Part shown: in pieces, positions 16,104-24,452 of the stretch
Layout of the letters: each line of letters begins with the position of its first letter
How positions within the stretch are numbered: the stretch's first letter is position 1
Assembly: GCF_017876495.1 (NCBI RefSeq)
Contig: NZ_JAGIOB010000001.1
Span: forward strand, 1,922,001 to 1,986,000
Origin: Microlunatus capsulatus
Lineage (GTDB): Bacteria; Actinomycetota; Actinomycetes; Propionibacteriales; Propionibacteriaceae
Length of the DNA: 64,000 nt
Direction of reading: 5' to 3'
Translations under genes and position numbers: made by a program
The notes under the pieces: generated by a model
What the model saw: only the letters and a program-made list of their open reading frames with translations
Database searches by the model: none
Told to the model about the DNA's origin: nothing

Positions 16104-16829
16104 GTGACGAAGGCGCAGGAGACGGGCTCGCGGGAGGACCTCCGGTCCGAGATCGTGGCCGAGGCCGCCCGGCTGCTGCGCGAGAAGGGGGCGGACGGGG
16201 TGACCACGCGGGCCGTCGCCCAGGCCGCGGGGGTGCAGGCCCCGACGATCTACCGGCTCTTCGGCGACAAGGACGGGCTGGTCGACGCCGTGGCCGAGCA
16301 CGTGATGGCCAGCTACGTGGCGAGCAAGGCCGAGGACCCGGGGGCGAGTACGACCGATCCGGTCGCCGACCTGCGCGCGGCGTGGGCCCGGCACGTCGAG
16401 TTTGGGCTCGCCAACCCGGAGCTGTTCGCGCTGATGGGGGCACCTGGGCGGAGCGCGCGCTCGCCCGCGACGCTGGCCGGCATCGCCGTCCTCCGCGGGC
16501 GGATCGGGCGGCTGGCCGCCGCCGGCCTGCTGCGGGTCGAGGAGCCGCTCGCCCTGACGATGGTGCACGCCGCCGGCACGGGCACGGTGCTCGCCCTGCT
16601 CGGCACCCCGGAGCCCGAGCGGGACCCCGCCCTGGCCGACGCCATGCTCGACGCCGTGCTGGGGCGCGTGCTGGCCCAGGCGCCCGCGGTGCCGGACACG
16701 ACGACGCGGGCGGTGGCCGTCACCTTCGCCGCGGCCGTCCCGGACCTGCCGGGGCTCAGCGACGCCGAGCGGTCGGTGCTGGGCGAGTGGCTGGACCGGT
16801 CCCTGGCCGCCCTGCGCCCCTCGTCGTGA
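16104..16829 (+). CDS. TetR/AcrR-family regulator
   Basis: A 241-aa regulator. The N-terminal helix-turn-helix is clear (DLRSEIVAEAARLLREKGAD, VTTRAVAQAAGVQAPTIYRL, FGDKDGLVDAVAEH). The C-terminal ligand domain is helical, with FGLANPELFALM and VLRGRIGRLAAAGLL. GTG 16104 was chosen from the leaderless pattern and because it gives the normal short N-terminus; the frame opens 108 nt earlier without family similarity. It likely represses the divergent NmrA-like gene and itself. Confidence 0.9.
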   Translation: MTKAQETGSREDLRSEIVAEAARLLREKGADGVTTRAVAQAAGVQAPTIYRLFGDKDGLVDAVAEHVMASYVASKAEDPGASTTDPVADLRAAWARHVEFGLANPELFALMGAPGRSARSPATLAGIAVLRGRIGRLAAAGLLRVEEPLALTMVHAAGTGTVLALLGTPEPERDPALADAMLDAVLGRVLAQAPAVPDTTTRAVAVTFAAAVPDLPGLSDAERSVLGEWLDRSLAALRPSS

Positions 16830-16883
16830 GGGGGGCCAGGTCGCTACGGTGGCCTCAGCGGGACCACGGCGGAGGAGGACAGC

Positions 16884-17162
16884 GTGCAGCGACCGTTCCG
16901 GGCTGAGGACGACGAGAGCCAGCTGGCCCAGTGGGTCGGGCGGGTGACGGCGCGCTGGGCCGCCCGCCGCGACCTCTCGGCCGCGCAGCGCCGGGCCCTG
17001 TTCAGCAGCCTGCTCGGCGCGCTGGCGCGGGCGCGGACCCGGACCGGGACGACGTCACCGCTCACCGGCTCCGACCCCGGCGCCTACGCCGACACGACCG
17101 CCCAGGAGGCGGTGCTCCGGTTCCGGCGTGAGGCCGGTCCCGGTGCGAGCACGCCGGCCTGA
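16884..17162 (+). CDS. Uncharacterised 92-aa protein
   Basis: A small, basic, helical protein (ESQLAQWVGRVTARWAARRD, AQRRALFSSLLGALARARTR) with a disordered C-terminus. GTG start with GGAGGAGG about 5 nt upstream. It is 54 nt after the TetR stop and could be co-transcribed. I do not recognise the family. Confidence 0.6.
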   Translation: MQRPFRAEDDESQLAQWVGRVTARWAARRDLSAAQRRALFSSLLGALARARTRTGTTSPLTGSDPGAYADTTAQEAVLRFRREAGPGASTPA

Positions 17163-17193
17163 GCCCGTCGCGGGCCGAGTTCCGGTCCAGCGT

Positions 17194-17223
17194 GTCCACT
17201 TGCGGACATGTCCGGAAGTGGAC
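17194..17223. promoter_or_regulatory. 30-bp palindrome upstream of the 6C-like RNA
   Basis: GTCCACTT (17194-17201), a core GGACATGTCC (17204-17213) and AAGTGGAC (17216-17223) are symmetrical about one centre with one mismatched pair. It lies 31 nt after the stop at 17162 and 35 nt before the sRNA -10. It may be a regulator site for the sRNA or a terminator for the gene before it. Confidence 0.55.
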
Positions 17224-17257
17224 GCCCGAAGTGTCACACCCGGCGTTCGGGCTGCCC

Positions 17258-17263
17258 TAAGGT
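17258..17263 (+). promoter_or_regulatory. -10 element of the 6C-like RNA (TAAGGT)
   Basis: TAAGGT is placed 7 nt before the first base of the first stem, as expected for a start near 17270-17271. No clear -35 is present. Confidence 0.5.
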
Positions 17264-17269
17264 AAGGGA

Positions 17270-17370
17270 TGTGTCGGGGGCCATGAACCCCCGAGCTTGG
17301 TCCCCGACACCTCACAGCTGAAGTCCGTGACCACCTGAACCCCCGAGCAGGTGGTCACGGACTTCTCTGT
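17270..17370 (+). ncRNA. 6C-type small RNA (two C-loop hairpins)
   Basis: Two consecutive hairpins each expose the same 13-mer TGAACCCCCGAGC in the loop (17284-17296 and 17336-17348). Hairpin 1 has GTGTCGGGG (17271-17279) pairing with CCCCGACAC (17302-17310). Hairpin 2 has a perfect 18-bp stem, GAAGTCCGTGACCACCTG (17320-17337) with its complement at 17348-17365, followed by TCTGTTTC, so it doubles as the intrinsic terminator. This is the layout of the actinobacterial 6C RNA, whose C-rich loops pair with G-rich ribosome sites of target mRNAs. The C-runs here are five, not six. A -10 TAAGGT lies just upstream. The flanking bases 17371-17564 hold nothing I can identify. Confidence 0.78.
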
Positions 17371-17564
17371 TTCTCCGGCCACCGTCGAGCGGACCTGCGG
17401 GTCGCTCCGGGCTGGGCACCCCGACCGCCGCCGTCCCGGGCGGTACCCGCACTCAGGACCCACCAGAGCGTGCAGCACGCGTGGCTGACCGGCCCGGAAA
17501 CGACGAACCGCCGACCGCCGGTGAGCGCTCCTCGGGCGACAGGGTCGCGGGAGGTGCGGTCACC

Positions 17565-17581
17565 GACGGCCGGCGGCCGTC
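17565..17581 (-). terminator. Hairpin downstream of the cold-shock gene
   Basis: GACGGCCG-G-CGGCCGTC begins 9 nt past the csp stop on the minus strand. Confidence 0.4.
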
Positions 17582-17590
17582 AGCAGGAGC

Positions 17591-17794
17591 TCAGAGGGGA
17601 CGGACGTTGTCCGCCTGCGGGCCCTTCGGGCCCTGCGTGGTGTCGAACTCGACCTTCTGGCCCTCGTCGAGGGAGCGGAAGCCGGAGGAAGCGATCGCGC
17701 TGTAGTGCACGAACACGTCCGCGCCGCCACCGTCGACCTCGATGAAGCCGAAGCCCTTCTCAGCGTTGAACCACTTCACGGTGCCTTGTGCCAT
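17591..17794 (-). CDS. cspA: Cold-shock protein (CspA family)
   Basis: A 67-aa single cold-shock domain that binds single-stranded RNA/DNA as an RNA chaperone. RNP1 reads KGFGFIEV (residues 13-20) and RNP2 VFVHYSAI (26-33); the start [15 protein letters not shown] is near universal. AGGAGA lies about 6 nt before the ATG. The region upstream (17795-17932) has no gene and could be a structured leader, as csp mRNAs often have. Codon choice is strongly biased, as for a highly expressed gene. Confidence 0.97.
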   Translation of the reverse strand: MAQGTVKWFNAEKGFGFIEVDGGGADVFVHYSAIASSGFRSLDEGQKVEFDTTQGPKGPQADNVRPL

Positions 17795-17932
17795 GACAAT
17801 CTCCTAGATCTCGAGGCCGCACCTCACGGCCCTCGAATGCTGCGAGGCACCCGAATCGGGGCTCGGCAGATCCTCTCCGCGAAGCACACGCCAGGAGGCG
17901 AGACCTACGTCAGCAAGGCAAGTCTTGCACGC

Positions 17933-18745
17933 CTAGGCCCTGACGCCGAAGCGGCGCCCTCCCCGGCGGGTCCCGGGCCCGTCCGGCACGGGTCGCGAGG
18001 CCCCCCCGGCAGCCCCCGCACGCGGACCCCGGGACCCGGCGACGCCTCCCCCGACCCGCCCCCCGGGAGGGGTCAGCGCCCGCAGCTCCGCGCTCAGCAC
18101 CATCCGGGGCAGGCTGTGGACCAGCACCGCGTCGGGCACGAGACGGTCGACCAGCCCCTCCCAGCGCGTCGCCGTGACGGGGCCCTCGCCCGTCGGGAGC
18201 CGGGACGCGTCCACGCGGCGCCGCGCCCGGGCGAGCGCGGCCACGGTGAGGACCGCCGAGAGCAGCGTGAGCACCAGGAGGACCGCCAGCAGGCGCGCGC
18301 CCGGTCGGGGCGCCGGCCGGGCGACCGCCTCGGCCAGCACCGGCCGGGTGGCGTACAGCGCCGCCGTCGCCAGCAACCCCCAGCACAGCGAGTACTGCAG
18401 GCAGATCCGGCCGCGCAGGTGGCACCACTTGTCGCTGTAGTCCCACGAGACCGTGCCGAACGCCCGGTCGACGACCCAGCCGGAGACGAACTCGACGACG
18501 CTGCAGACGACGGCGCTGAGCACGAAGACGACGACGGGGTGGTCCAGCAGCGGGGTGAGCAGCACCGCGCAGGCCGTGCCGCCGACGCCGTAGAGCGGCC
18601 GCAGCGGCAGGTAGAGCAGGCCCAGCCGCAGCTCCAGCCGCCGGGTGGTGGCCAGGAAGAACACGCCCTCGACCACGACGCCGGCGCACGAGCAGATCAG
18701 GAAGACCCAGCCGACGACGTCGAGCGGGAAGCCGAGCACGGTCAC
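17933..18745 (-). CDS. Putative ABC-transporter permease (CmpB-like) membrane protein
   Basis: A 270-aa protein with about five membrane segments and a basic, Gly/Pro/Arg-rich C-terminal tail. The motifs RPLYGVGGTACAVLLTPLL and DYSDKWCHLRGRICLQYSL, then CWGLLATAAL, are those of the family annotated as putative ABC transporter permease (ABC_trans_CmpB). No ATPase gene is adjacent, and the transport role is only an annotation tradition. GTG 18745 follows GAGGGGGACC. A longer frame to 18865 gives an unlikely His/Pro-rich leader and was not used. Confidence 0.8.
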   Translation of the reverse strand: MTVLGFPLDVVGWVFLICSCAGVVVEGVFFLATTRRLELRLGLLYLPLRPLYGVGGTACAVLLTPLLDHPVVVFVLSAVVCSVVEFVSGWVVDRAFGTVSWDYSDKWCHLRGRICLQYSLCWGLLATAALYATRPVLAEAVARPAPRPGARLLAVLLVLTLLSAVLTVAALARARRRVDASRLPTGEGPVTATRWEGLVDRLVPDAVLVHSLPRMVLSAELRALTPPGGRVGGGVAGSRGPRAGAAGGASRPVPDGPGTRRGGRRFGVRA

Positions 18746-18942
18746 CGGTCCCCCTCGACCCCGGCGGCCGCGCGGCGCGGCGCGGCGGCGGGTGCTCGCC
18801 GGTGGGCGGGCGGGCGGGTGGACGTGCGCGTGGTCATGGCGCCCCTCAGGTGACGGCAGACCCACGGCTCGAATCTGGTCGAGGACCTACCCGGGGGCGG
18901 TGCGGGGCAAACGCGGCCGGGGACGCCCCGAGGCGCGCCGAC

Positions 18943-19854
18943 CTAGCGGTCGGCCCGGGCGGCGGCGGTCGCGATGGCGAGCAGGGCCTCGGCCGGCGGG
19001 CTGAGGCGGCGCGCGGCGGGCCAGACGGCGCGGAGGAGCCGGGTCAGGTCCGCGCCGCGGACCGGCACCGGCAGCAGGCGTCCGTGGTCGAGGTCATCCT
19101 GCACGGCCAGCCGGCTGAGGACGGCGGGGCCGGCACCCGCCGCGGTCGCCGACCGGACGGCGGTCGACGTCGAGAGCTCGAGCAGCGGGGCCGCCAGCGG
19201 GCCGTGCGCGGCGAGCGCGGCCTCCAGGGCGGTGCGGGTGCCGGAGGTCGGCTCCCGGTGCACCAGCCGGGTGGCGGCGAGCTCGGCCGCGTCGACCCCG
19301 CGCCGGCGCGTCCACGGGTGGCCGGGCGCGACGACGACGACCAGCCGGTCGCGCGCCACCACCCGGCTGTCCAGCCCTCCCCCGACGTCGGGGCCCTCGA
19401 CGAAGCCGAGGTCAGCCTCGTCGCCGAGCACCGCCTGCTCGACCCGCGTCGAGTTCATCGCCTGCAGGCTCACCGCGGTCTGGGGGCGGTCGGCGGCCAG
19501 CCGGACCAGCCAGCGGGGCAGGAGGTGCTCGGCGACGGTCATGCTGGCGGCGACCCGCAGGTGCTGGTCCTGGTCCGCGCGTAGGGACGTGATGCCGGCG
19601 TCGAGGACCTCGGCGGCGCTCAGCACCTCGCGCGCCCAGCCGGCGACCAGCACCCCCGCCGCCGTGAGCGAGGAGCCCCGCGGGCTGCGCTCGACCAGCG
19701 GCACCCCGACCAGCGCCTCCATCGTCCGGAGCCGGGCCGAGACCGCCGGCTGGCTCAGCCCGTGCCGCGCCGCCGCCCGGCCGAGGGAGCCGGAGACGGC
19801 GATCTCCAGCAGCAGCGCCAGGCTGTCGAGGTCAGGAACCCGGGGCGAGACCAT
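18943..19854 (-). CDS. LysR-family regulator (YeiE/CysB-like) of yeiH
   Basis: A 303-aa LysR protein: winged helix at residues about 6-65 (LEIAVSGSLGRAAARHGLSQ, PAVSARLRTMEALVGVPLVE), then the periplasmic-binding-like effector domain. It is divergent from the YeiH-family transporter, the same arrangement as yeiE-yeiH in E. coli. The start is leaderless: on the minus strand TAGGGT-GACCTG-ATG, identical to the sequence before the TetR gene at 24453. The likely site is the palindrome CATCAGC-N3-GCTGATG at 19875-19891, which contains a T-N11-A LysR box. Confidence 0.92.
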   Translation of the reverse strand: MVSPRVPDLDSLALLLEIAVSGSLGRAAARHGLSQPAVSARLRTMEALVGVPLVERSPRGSSLTAAGVLVAGWAREVLSAAEVLDAGITSLRADQDQHLRVAASMTVAEHLLPRWLVRLAADRPQTAVSLQAMNSTRVEQAVLGDEADLGFVEGPDVGGGLDSRVVARDRLVVVVAPGHPWTRRRGVDAAELAATRLVHREPTSGTRTALEAALAAHGPLAAPLLELSTSTAVRSATAAGAGPAVLSRLAVQDDLDHGRLLPVPVRGADLTRLLRAVWPAARRLSPPAEALLAIATAAARADR

Positions 19855-19860
19855 CAGGTC

Positions 19861-19891
19861 ACCCTATCGCCGCTCATCAGCAGCGCTGATG
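19861..19891. promoter_or_regulatory. LysR -10 and shared LysR-box palindrome
   Basis: The minus-strand -10 of the LysR gene (TAGGGT, 19866-19861) is next to CATCAGC (19875-19881) and GCTGATG (19885-19891), a 17-bp palindrome in the 93-bp gap between LysR and YeiH. Confidence 0.55.
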
Positions 19892-19947
19892 GGTTGATCC
19901 GGTCGCGACCTCTACCGCGGTCGGCCGGAGCGGACGAGGCTCGAGGC

Positions 19948-21054
19948 GTGACCACCTCCACCCTCCGACCGCCGGCCCGGAGCCGGTGCCGGCCCGGCTG
20001 CGACCTGGCCCCGATGAGCCCGCGGCACCTGCTCGGCCACCACCGGCCGGACGGCGACCCGACGTCGGCGGCGCTCCCCGGCCTGGTCGCCGTGGCCCTG
20101 GCCACCGCGCTCGCGTTCGGGGTCGCGGACCTGGTGCCGGCGGTCCACCCGGCGACGGTCGCGGTCGTGCTGGGCGCCCTCGCGGCGAACCTCCGGCTGC
20201 ACCGGCCCGTCCTGCACGCCGGCACGCACGTGGCCTCGCACCGGCTGCTGCGGATCGCCGTCGTCCTCCTCGGCCTGCAGCTCGGGCTGCCCCAGCTGGT
20301 CGCGCTCGGCCCCGGCGGGCTGGCCGTGGTCGTCGCCACCGTCGCCGTCACCTTCACCGGCACCCGGCTGCTCGGCCGCGCCCTCCGCGTGCCGCGCGCC
20401 CGCGCCCTGCTGGTCGCGACCGGGTTCTCGATCTGCGGCGCCTCCGCCGTCGCCGCGATGTCCGACGTCGCCGACGGCGACGAGGACGACACCGCCGTCG
20501 CGATCGCCCTCGTCACCCTCTGCGGCAGCCTCGCCATCGTCCTGCTGCCGCTGCTGCGCGGCCCGCTGGGTCTGGACCCGGCCGACTTCGGCCGCTGGGT
20601 CGGCGCCAGCGTCCACGACGTCGGCCAGACCGTCGCCACCGCGAACCAGGTCCCCGGCGCCCTGACCACGGCCGTGGTGGTCAAGCTCAGCCGCGTCGTG
20701 CTGCTGGCCCCCCTGGTCGCCGGGGTGGGTCTCGCCGCACGCCGTCGCGCGCGGCGGACGGCTGTCGCCGACCCGGGCCTCGCGACCCGGCGGCCGCCCG
20801 TCGTCCCGCTGTTCGTCGTCGGCTTCCTCGCCGCCATCGTCCTCACCAGCACCCACCTGCTGCCGCCGGCAGTCCTCGCCGTCGCCCAGCAGCTGCAGGA
20901 GGTGCTGCTGGTCGCCGCCCTCGTCGGGCTCGGTACCGGCATCCAGCTCGCCACCCTCCGCCGAACCGGCGGGCGCGCACTGGTCCTCGGCCTCGGCTCC
21001 TGGGTGCTGGTGGCCGGGACGGCCTACCTCGGCGTCCGGCTGCTCGACCTGTGA
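19948..21054 (+). CDS. yeiH: YeiH-family putative sulfate exporter
   Basis: A 368-aa inner-membrane protein of the YeiH/UPF0324 family, with about ten hydrophobic segments. The two half-site motifs are GFSICGASAVAAMSDV (about residue 158) and FGRWVGASVHDVGQTVATAN (about 214). Family members are annotated as putative sulfate exporters, a role that is not well proven. The GTG at 19948 gives the family's usual N-terminus after a short Arg-rich leader; an earlier frame start at 19762 lies inside the LysR gene. Probably under control of the divergent LysR. Confidence 0.88.
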   Translation: MTTSTLRPPARSRCRPGCDLAPMSPRHLLGHHRPDGDPTSAALPGLVAVALATALAFGVADLVPAVHPATVAVVLGALAANLRLHRPVLHAGTHVASHRLLRIAVVLLGLQLGLPQLVALGPGGLAVVVATVAVTFTGTRLLGRALRVPRARALLVATGFSICGASAVAAMSDVADGDEDDTAVAIALVTLCGSLAIVLLPLLRGPLGLDPADFGRWVGASVHDVGQTVATANQVPGALTTAVVVKLSRVVLLAPLVAGVGLAARRRARRTAVADPGLATRRPPVVPLFVVGFLAAIVLTSTHLLPPAVLAVAQQLQEVLLVAALVGLGTGIQLATLRRTGGRALVLGLGSWVLVAGTAYLGVRLLDL

Positions 21055-21140
21055 CCGAGGTGAGCGCGAGGCAGCGGGACGCGCGACCGGCGCTGGCCGG
21101 ACCCGGCGTGGTGGACGGGGTGGACCGGCTGCTGACGGCC

Positions 21141-21146
21141 TAGGGT
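21141..21146 (+). promoter_or_regulatory. -10 element of leaderless gene (TAGGGT)
   Basis: TAGGGT ends 6 nt before the GTG at 21153. Confidence 0.5.
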
Positions 21147-21152
21147 GCCCTC

Positions 21153-21791
21153 GTGACCCGGCTCCGCGCTGTCGTCCTCGTCCGGCTCGTGGCGGCCGCC
21201 CTGTCGCTGGCCGGCGTCGTGGTCCAGTTGTTGGTGGCCCTCGAGACCGGGCTGGGGGCGGTCAGCTTCTTCAGCTACTTCACGACGCTGTCCAACGTGC
21301 TGGGCAGCGTCGTCCTCATCGGCTCCGCGCTCCGCCTGGTCGCCGGCCGGGCACCCTCGCCGCCGGCGGTCGCCGTCCGCGGCGCGTCGGTCGTCTACCT
21401 GGCGTTCGTGGGGCTGGTGTTCAACACCCTGCTGCGCGGTGAGGACCTGGGCGACCTCCGCCCGTGGGTCAACCTCGTCCACCACGTGGTGATGCCGCTC
21501 GTGGTGGTCGTCGACTGGGTCCTGCAACCGTCCCGGGTGCGGATCTCGCTGCGCACCGCCCTGCTGTGGGCGGTGTTCCCGGCGGTCTACGTCGCCTACT
21601 CCCTGGTGCGCGGCTCGGCCACCGGCTTCTACCCCTACCCGTTCTTCAACCCGGGGGCGAACGGCGGCTACGGAGGTGTCGTCGTCTCCTGCCTCGTCCT
21701 GCTGATGGCCTTCGCCGCGCTCGCCCTCCTGGTGCGCTGGGCCGGCAACCGCTCGCCCCGGCAGACGGGGAGCACCGGCCGCACCGCCTGA
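21153..21791 (+). CDS. Pr6Pr-family membrane protein
   Basis: A 212-aa membrane protein with six predicted helices. It matches the Pr6Pr/FAR-17a-like family: FFSYFTTLSNVLGSVVLIGS near residue 40, NLVHHVVMPLVVVVDWVL near 108, and AVYVAYSLVRGSATGFYPYP, FFNP near 148-170. The function is unknown. The start is a leaderless GTG. The C-terminus is short, basic and Thr/Ser-rich. Confidence 0.85.
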   Translation: MTRLRAVVLVRLVAAALSLAGVVVQLLVALETGLGAVSFFSYFTTLSNVLGSVVLIGSALRLVAGRAPSPPAVAVRGASVVYLAFVGLVFNTLLRGEDLGDLRPWVNLVHHVVMPLVVVVDWVLQPSRVRISLRTALLWAVFPAVYVAYSLVRGSATGFYPYPFFNPGANGGYGGVVVSCLVLLMAFAALALLVRWAGNRSPRQTGSTGRTA

Positions 21792-21825
21792 GGGCAGCGC
21801 GGCCGGGTGCGCGAGGCCTCCTGCG

Positions 21826-22851
21826 CTAGGAGGTCCGACGCCGCGCTCCAGGGGTGAGCGCCGGGTTGTCGAAGGAGTTGTCGACCGGGTTGACCGTGGT
21901 GCCGGGGGCGACGATCTGGTCGATCCGGTCCAGCACGTCGGCCTCCAGCACGACGTCGGCGGCCGCGAGCTGGCCCGTGAGCTGGTCCAGGGTCCGCGGG
22001 CCGATGATGGCCGACGTGATCGCGGGGTGGGTGAGCACGAAGGCGATGGCCATCTGGATGAGGGTGAGGCCGGCGTCGTCGGCCAGCTGGGCGAGGTCCT
22101 CGACGGCGTCGAGCTTGCGCTGGTTCGCCGGCTGGGAGAGGTCGAACCGCTCGGGCAGCCGCCCGGCGCGCGAGGAGGCCTGCTGGCCGCTGTCCTTGCG
22201 CCAGCGACCGGACAGCCAGCCGCCCGTCAGGGGGCTGTAGGACAGCACGCCCATCCCGTGCCGCTGGCAGGTGGGCAGGATGTCGTCCTCGACCCGCCGC
22301 ACGAGCATCGAGTAGGCCGGCTGCTCGGTGACGAAGCGCTGCAGGCCGCGCTCCCGGGCCAGCCACTGCGCCTCGACGATCTGGCTGGCGGGGAAGGTCG
22401 AGGCACCGACGTAGCGGACCTTGCCCTGGTGGACGAGGTCGGTGAGGGCGCCGAGGGTCTCCTCGACGTCGGTGTCGGTCCGGGGCCGGTGCACCTGGTA
22501 GAGGTCGATCCAGTCGGTGCCGAGGCGGCGCAGGGAGTCCTCGACGGCGCGGATGATCCACCGCCGCGAGCTCCCCTGACGGTTGGGGTCGTCCCCCATC
22601 GCCCCGTGGAACTTCGTGGCCAGGACGATGTCGTCGCGCCGCCCTTTGATCGCCTTGCCGACGATCTCCTCCGATTCGCCCTGCGCGTAGACGTCGGCGG
22701 TGTCGATGACGTTGATCCCCGCGTCGAGGGCGGTGTGGATGATCCGGACGGACTCGTCGTGGTCGGGGTTGCCCCAGGCGCCGAACATCATGGCGCCGAG
22801 GCAGAGCCGGCTGACGGAGACGCCGGTGCGTCCGAGCAGGTGGTGGTTCAC
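21826..22851 (-). CDS. Aldo/keto reductase
   Basis: A 341-aa NADPH-dependent reductase of the general-stress/YajO type. The catalytic tetrad is visible: Asp in DTADVYAQG (about 52), Tyr in the same block, Lys in LATKFHG (about 83) and His in LYQVHRP (about 122). The NADP-binding end reads SAIIGPRTLDQL. The GTG start is 6-7 nt after AGGAG. It faces away from the MFS gene, 94 nt upstream on the same strand, and may be co-transcribed with it. The substrate is not predictable. Confidence 0.93.
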   Translation of the reverse strand: MNHHLLGRTGVSVSRLCLGAMMFGAWGNPDHDESVRIIHTALDAGINVIDTADVYAQGESEEIVGKAIKGRRDDIVLATKFHGAMGDDPNRQGSSRRWIIRAVEDSLRRLGTDWIDLYQVHRPRTDTDVEETLGALTDLVHQGKVRYVGASTFPASQIVEAQWLARERGLQRFVTEQPAYSMLVRRVEDDILPTCQRHGMGVLSYSPLTGGWLSGRWRKDSGQQASSRAGRLPERFDLSQPANQRKLDAVEDLAQLADDAGLTLIQMAIAFVLTHPAITSAIIGPRTLDQLTGQLAAADVVLEADVLDRIDQIVAPGTTVNPVDNSFDNPALTPGARRRTS

Positions 22852-22945
22852 GGGGTGCTCCTGGTGGTCGTCCGGTCACGCCGGGGCGGCGGTCCGGTGG
22901 TCGGTGGGTGCGCGTGCGCGACCCGCCCGGTGAGCGGGGTGCGGG

Positions 22946-24343
22946 TCAGGTCGAGGGGTCGCGGCGGGGTGGGATGCGGAGGCTGCTGACGGCGGCGAGG
23001 ACGAGGAGCCCGGCCGCGATGCCGAGGCTGAGGCGCAGCCCCGGGACGACCTGGTCCGGGTCGGCGATGAGCGCGCCGAAGACGGCGATCGCCACGGCTC
23101 CGCCGACCTGGCGGAAGGTGTTGAACACCGCGGAGGCCGTCCCGGCCTGCTGGGCGGGCACCCCCTCGAGGACGACGCCCGTGACCGAGGGCATGGCCAG
23201 CGCCCCCCCGGCGCCGACCGGGATGACGCACGCGGCGATCAGGAGGGGGTGGCCCAGCGGGGCGACGAGCAGCATGGCCGTGAGGCCGACCGCCATCGAC
23301 GTCAGGCCGGCGACGACGGGGAGGCGGGCCCCGAGGCGGTTGGTGACCGGACCGGAGGCCAGGTTGGCGACGATCGCGAAGACGGCCGCCGGCAGGAAGA
23401 CCAGGCCGGCGCGCAGCGGCGACAGCCCGAGCTCCTGCTGAAGGAAGAGGCTGACGACGAAGACGTGGCCGTAGTTGCCGACCATGAACGCGAACCCGAC
23501 CGGCAGGGCGAGCCGGACCCCGCGGGCCCGGAACAGGTCCAGCGGCACCATCGGGTGCCGGACCCGGGCCTGCACGAGCACGAAGCCGGCCAGGGCGAGG
23601 ACCGCGACCGTGAGCGCCGCGACGACCGGCGGCGAGCCGAAACCGGCGTGCCCGCCGTCGATCAGCCCGTAGACCAGCGTGGACAGACCGACGACGGCGA
23701 GGACCTGGCCGGCCCAGTCGAACGGGGCGGGCCGGGTGGGCGAGGGGGCGACCGCGCGGAGGAGGACGAGCATGGCGGCGCAGACGGGCAGGTTGATGGT
23801 GAAGACCCACCGCCAGTCGACGGTGGTCAGCAGCCCACCCAGCGGCTGGCCGACCAGGGCGGCGACGGCGCCGCCGACCGCCCAGACCCCGAGGGCGCGT
23901 GCGCGCCGGGCCGGGTCGGGGAACGCCTCGCGGACCAGGGCCATCGAGGCGGGCAGCATGACCGCCGCGGCCGCGCCCTGGGCGCACCGGGCGGCGATGA
24001 GCAGCGCCGCGCTCGGCGCGAAGGCGCAGGCCGCCGACGTCAGGCCGAACAGCGCGATGCCCAGCGCCATCGCCTTCTTCGCCCCGATCCGGTCGGACAG
24101 GTTGCCGGCGAAGAGCAGCAGCGCGGCGAACAGCAGGGTGTAGCCGTCGATGACCCACTGCTGGCCGACGGTGCCGCCCCCCAGCTCGGCCCGGATCTGG
24201 ACCAGCGCCACGTTGACGATGGAGATGTCCAGCGTGATGAGGAAGAACCCCATCGAGGCGACGGCGATCACGACCTGCGCGTGCCGGGCGGCCGGCCGGC
24301 CGACGACCGGAGGGGCCACCCGGCTCCCTGTGCTGACGGGCAT
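22946..24343 (-). CDS. MFS drug exporter (DHA2/EmrB-QacA type)
   Basis: A 465-aa proton-driven exporter with about 14 membrane helices. Motif A is LFAGNLSDRIGAKKAM (about 78-93), the DHA2 motif D region is FFLITLDISIVNVAL (about 32), and motif C-like GGAVAALVGQPLGGLL is near 155. It is transcribed away from the TetR gene at 24453, and two identical-type operators lie between them, so a ligand-induced efflux unit is likely. GGGAGAGAG precedes the ATG by about 7 nt. Confidence 0.92.
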   Translation of the reverse strand: MPVSTGSRVAPPVVGRPAARHAQVVIAVASMGFFLITLDISIVNVALVQIRAELGGGTVGQQWVIDGYTLLFAALLLFAGNLSDRIGAKKAMALGIALFGLTSAACAFAPSAALLIAARCAQGAAAAVMLPASMALVREAFPDPARRARALGVWAVGGAVAALVGQPLGGLLTTVDWRWVFTINLPVCAAMLVLLRAVAPSPTRPAPFDWAGQVLAVVGLSTLVYGLIDGGHAGFGSPPVVAALTVAVLALAGFVLVQARVRHPMVPLDLFRARGVRLALPVGFAFMVGNYGHVFVVSLFLQQELGLSPLRAGLVFLPAAVFAIVANLASGPVTNRLGARLPVVAGLTSMAVGLTAMLLVAPLGHPLLIAACVIPVGAGGALAMPSVTGVVLEGVPAQQAGTASAVFNTFRQVGGAVAIAVFGALIADPDQVVPGLRLSLGIAAGLLVLAAVSSLRIPPRRDPST

Positions 24344-24373
24344 CGACGTCTCTCTCCCTGCCGTGGACGCTAA

Positions 24374-24392
24374 CCGGAGCGGGTATCTCCGG
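24374..24392. promoter_or_regulatory. TetR operator copy 1
   Basis: CCGGAG-CGGGTAT-CTCCGG: perfect 6-bp arms around 7 nt. It is on the MFS side of the 109-bp gap. Confidence 0.7.
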
Positions 24393-24415
24393 ATGCGGCG
24401 ACTCTAGCACGCGAT

Positions 24416-24433
24416 CCGGAGGTTTTCTCTCCG
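24416..24433. promoter_or_regulatory. TetR operator copy 2
   Basis: CCGGAG-GTTTTCT-CTCCG: same arms and same 7-nt spacer as copy 1, exactly 42 bp away (about four helical turns). It sits just upstream of the TetR -10. Confidence 0.7.
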
Positions 24434-24440
24434 CATCGGG

Positions 24441-24446
24441 TAGGGT
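24441..24446 (+). promoter_or_regulatory. -10 element of leaderless TetR gene (TAGGGT)
   Basis: TAGGGT-GACCTG-ATG; the 15-mer is identical to that before the LysR gene at 19854. Confidence 0.6.
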
Positions 24447-24452
24447 GACCTG

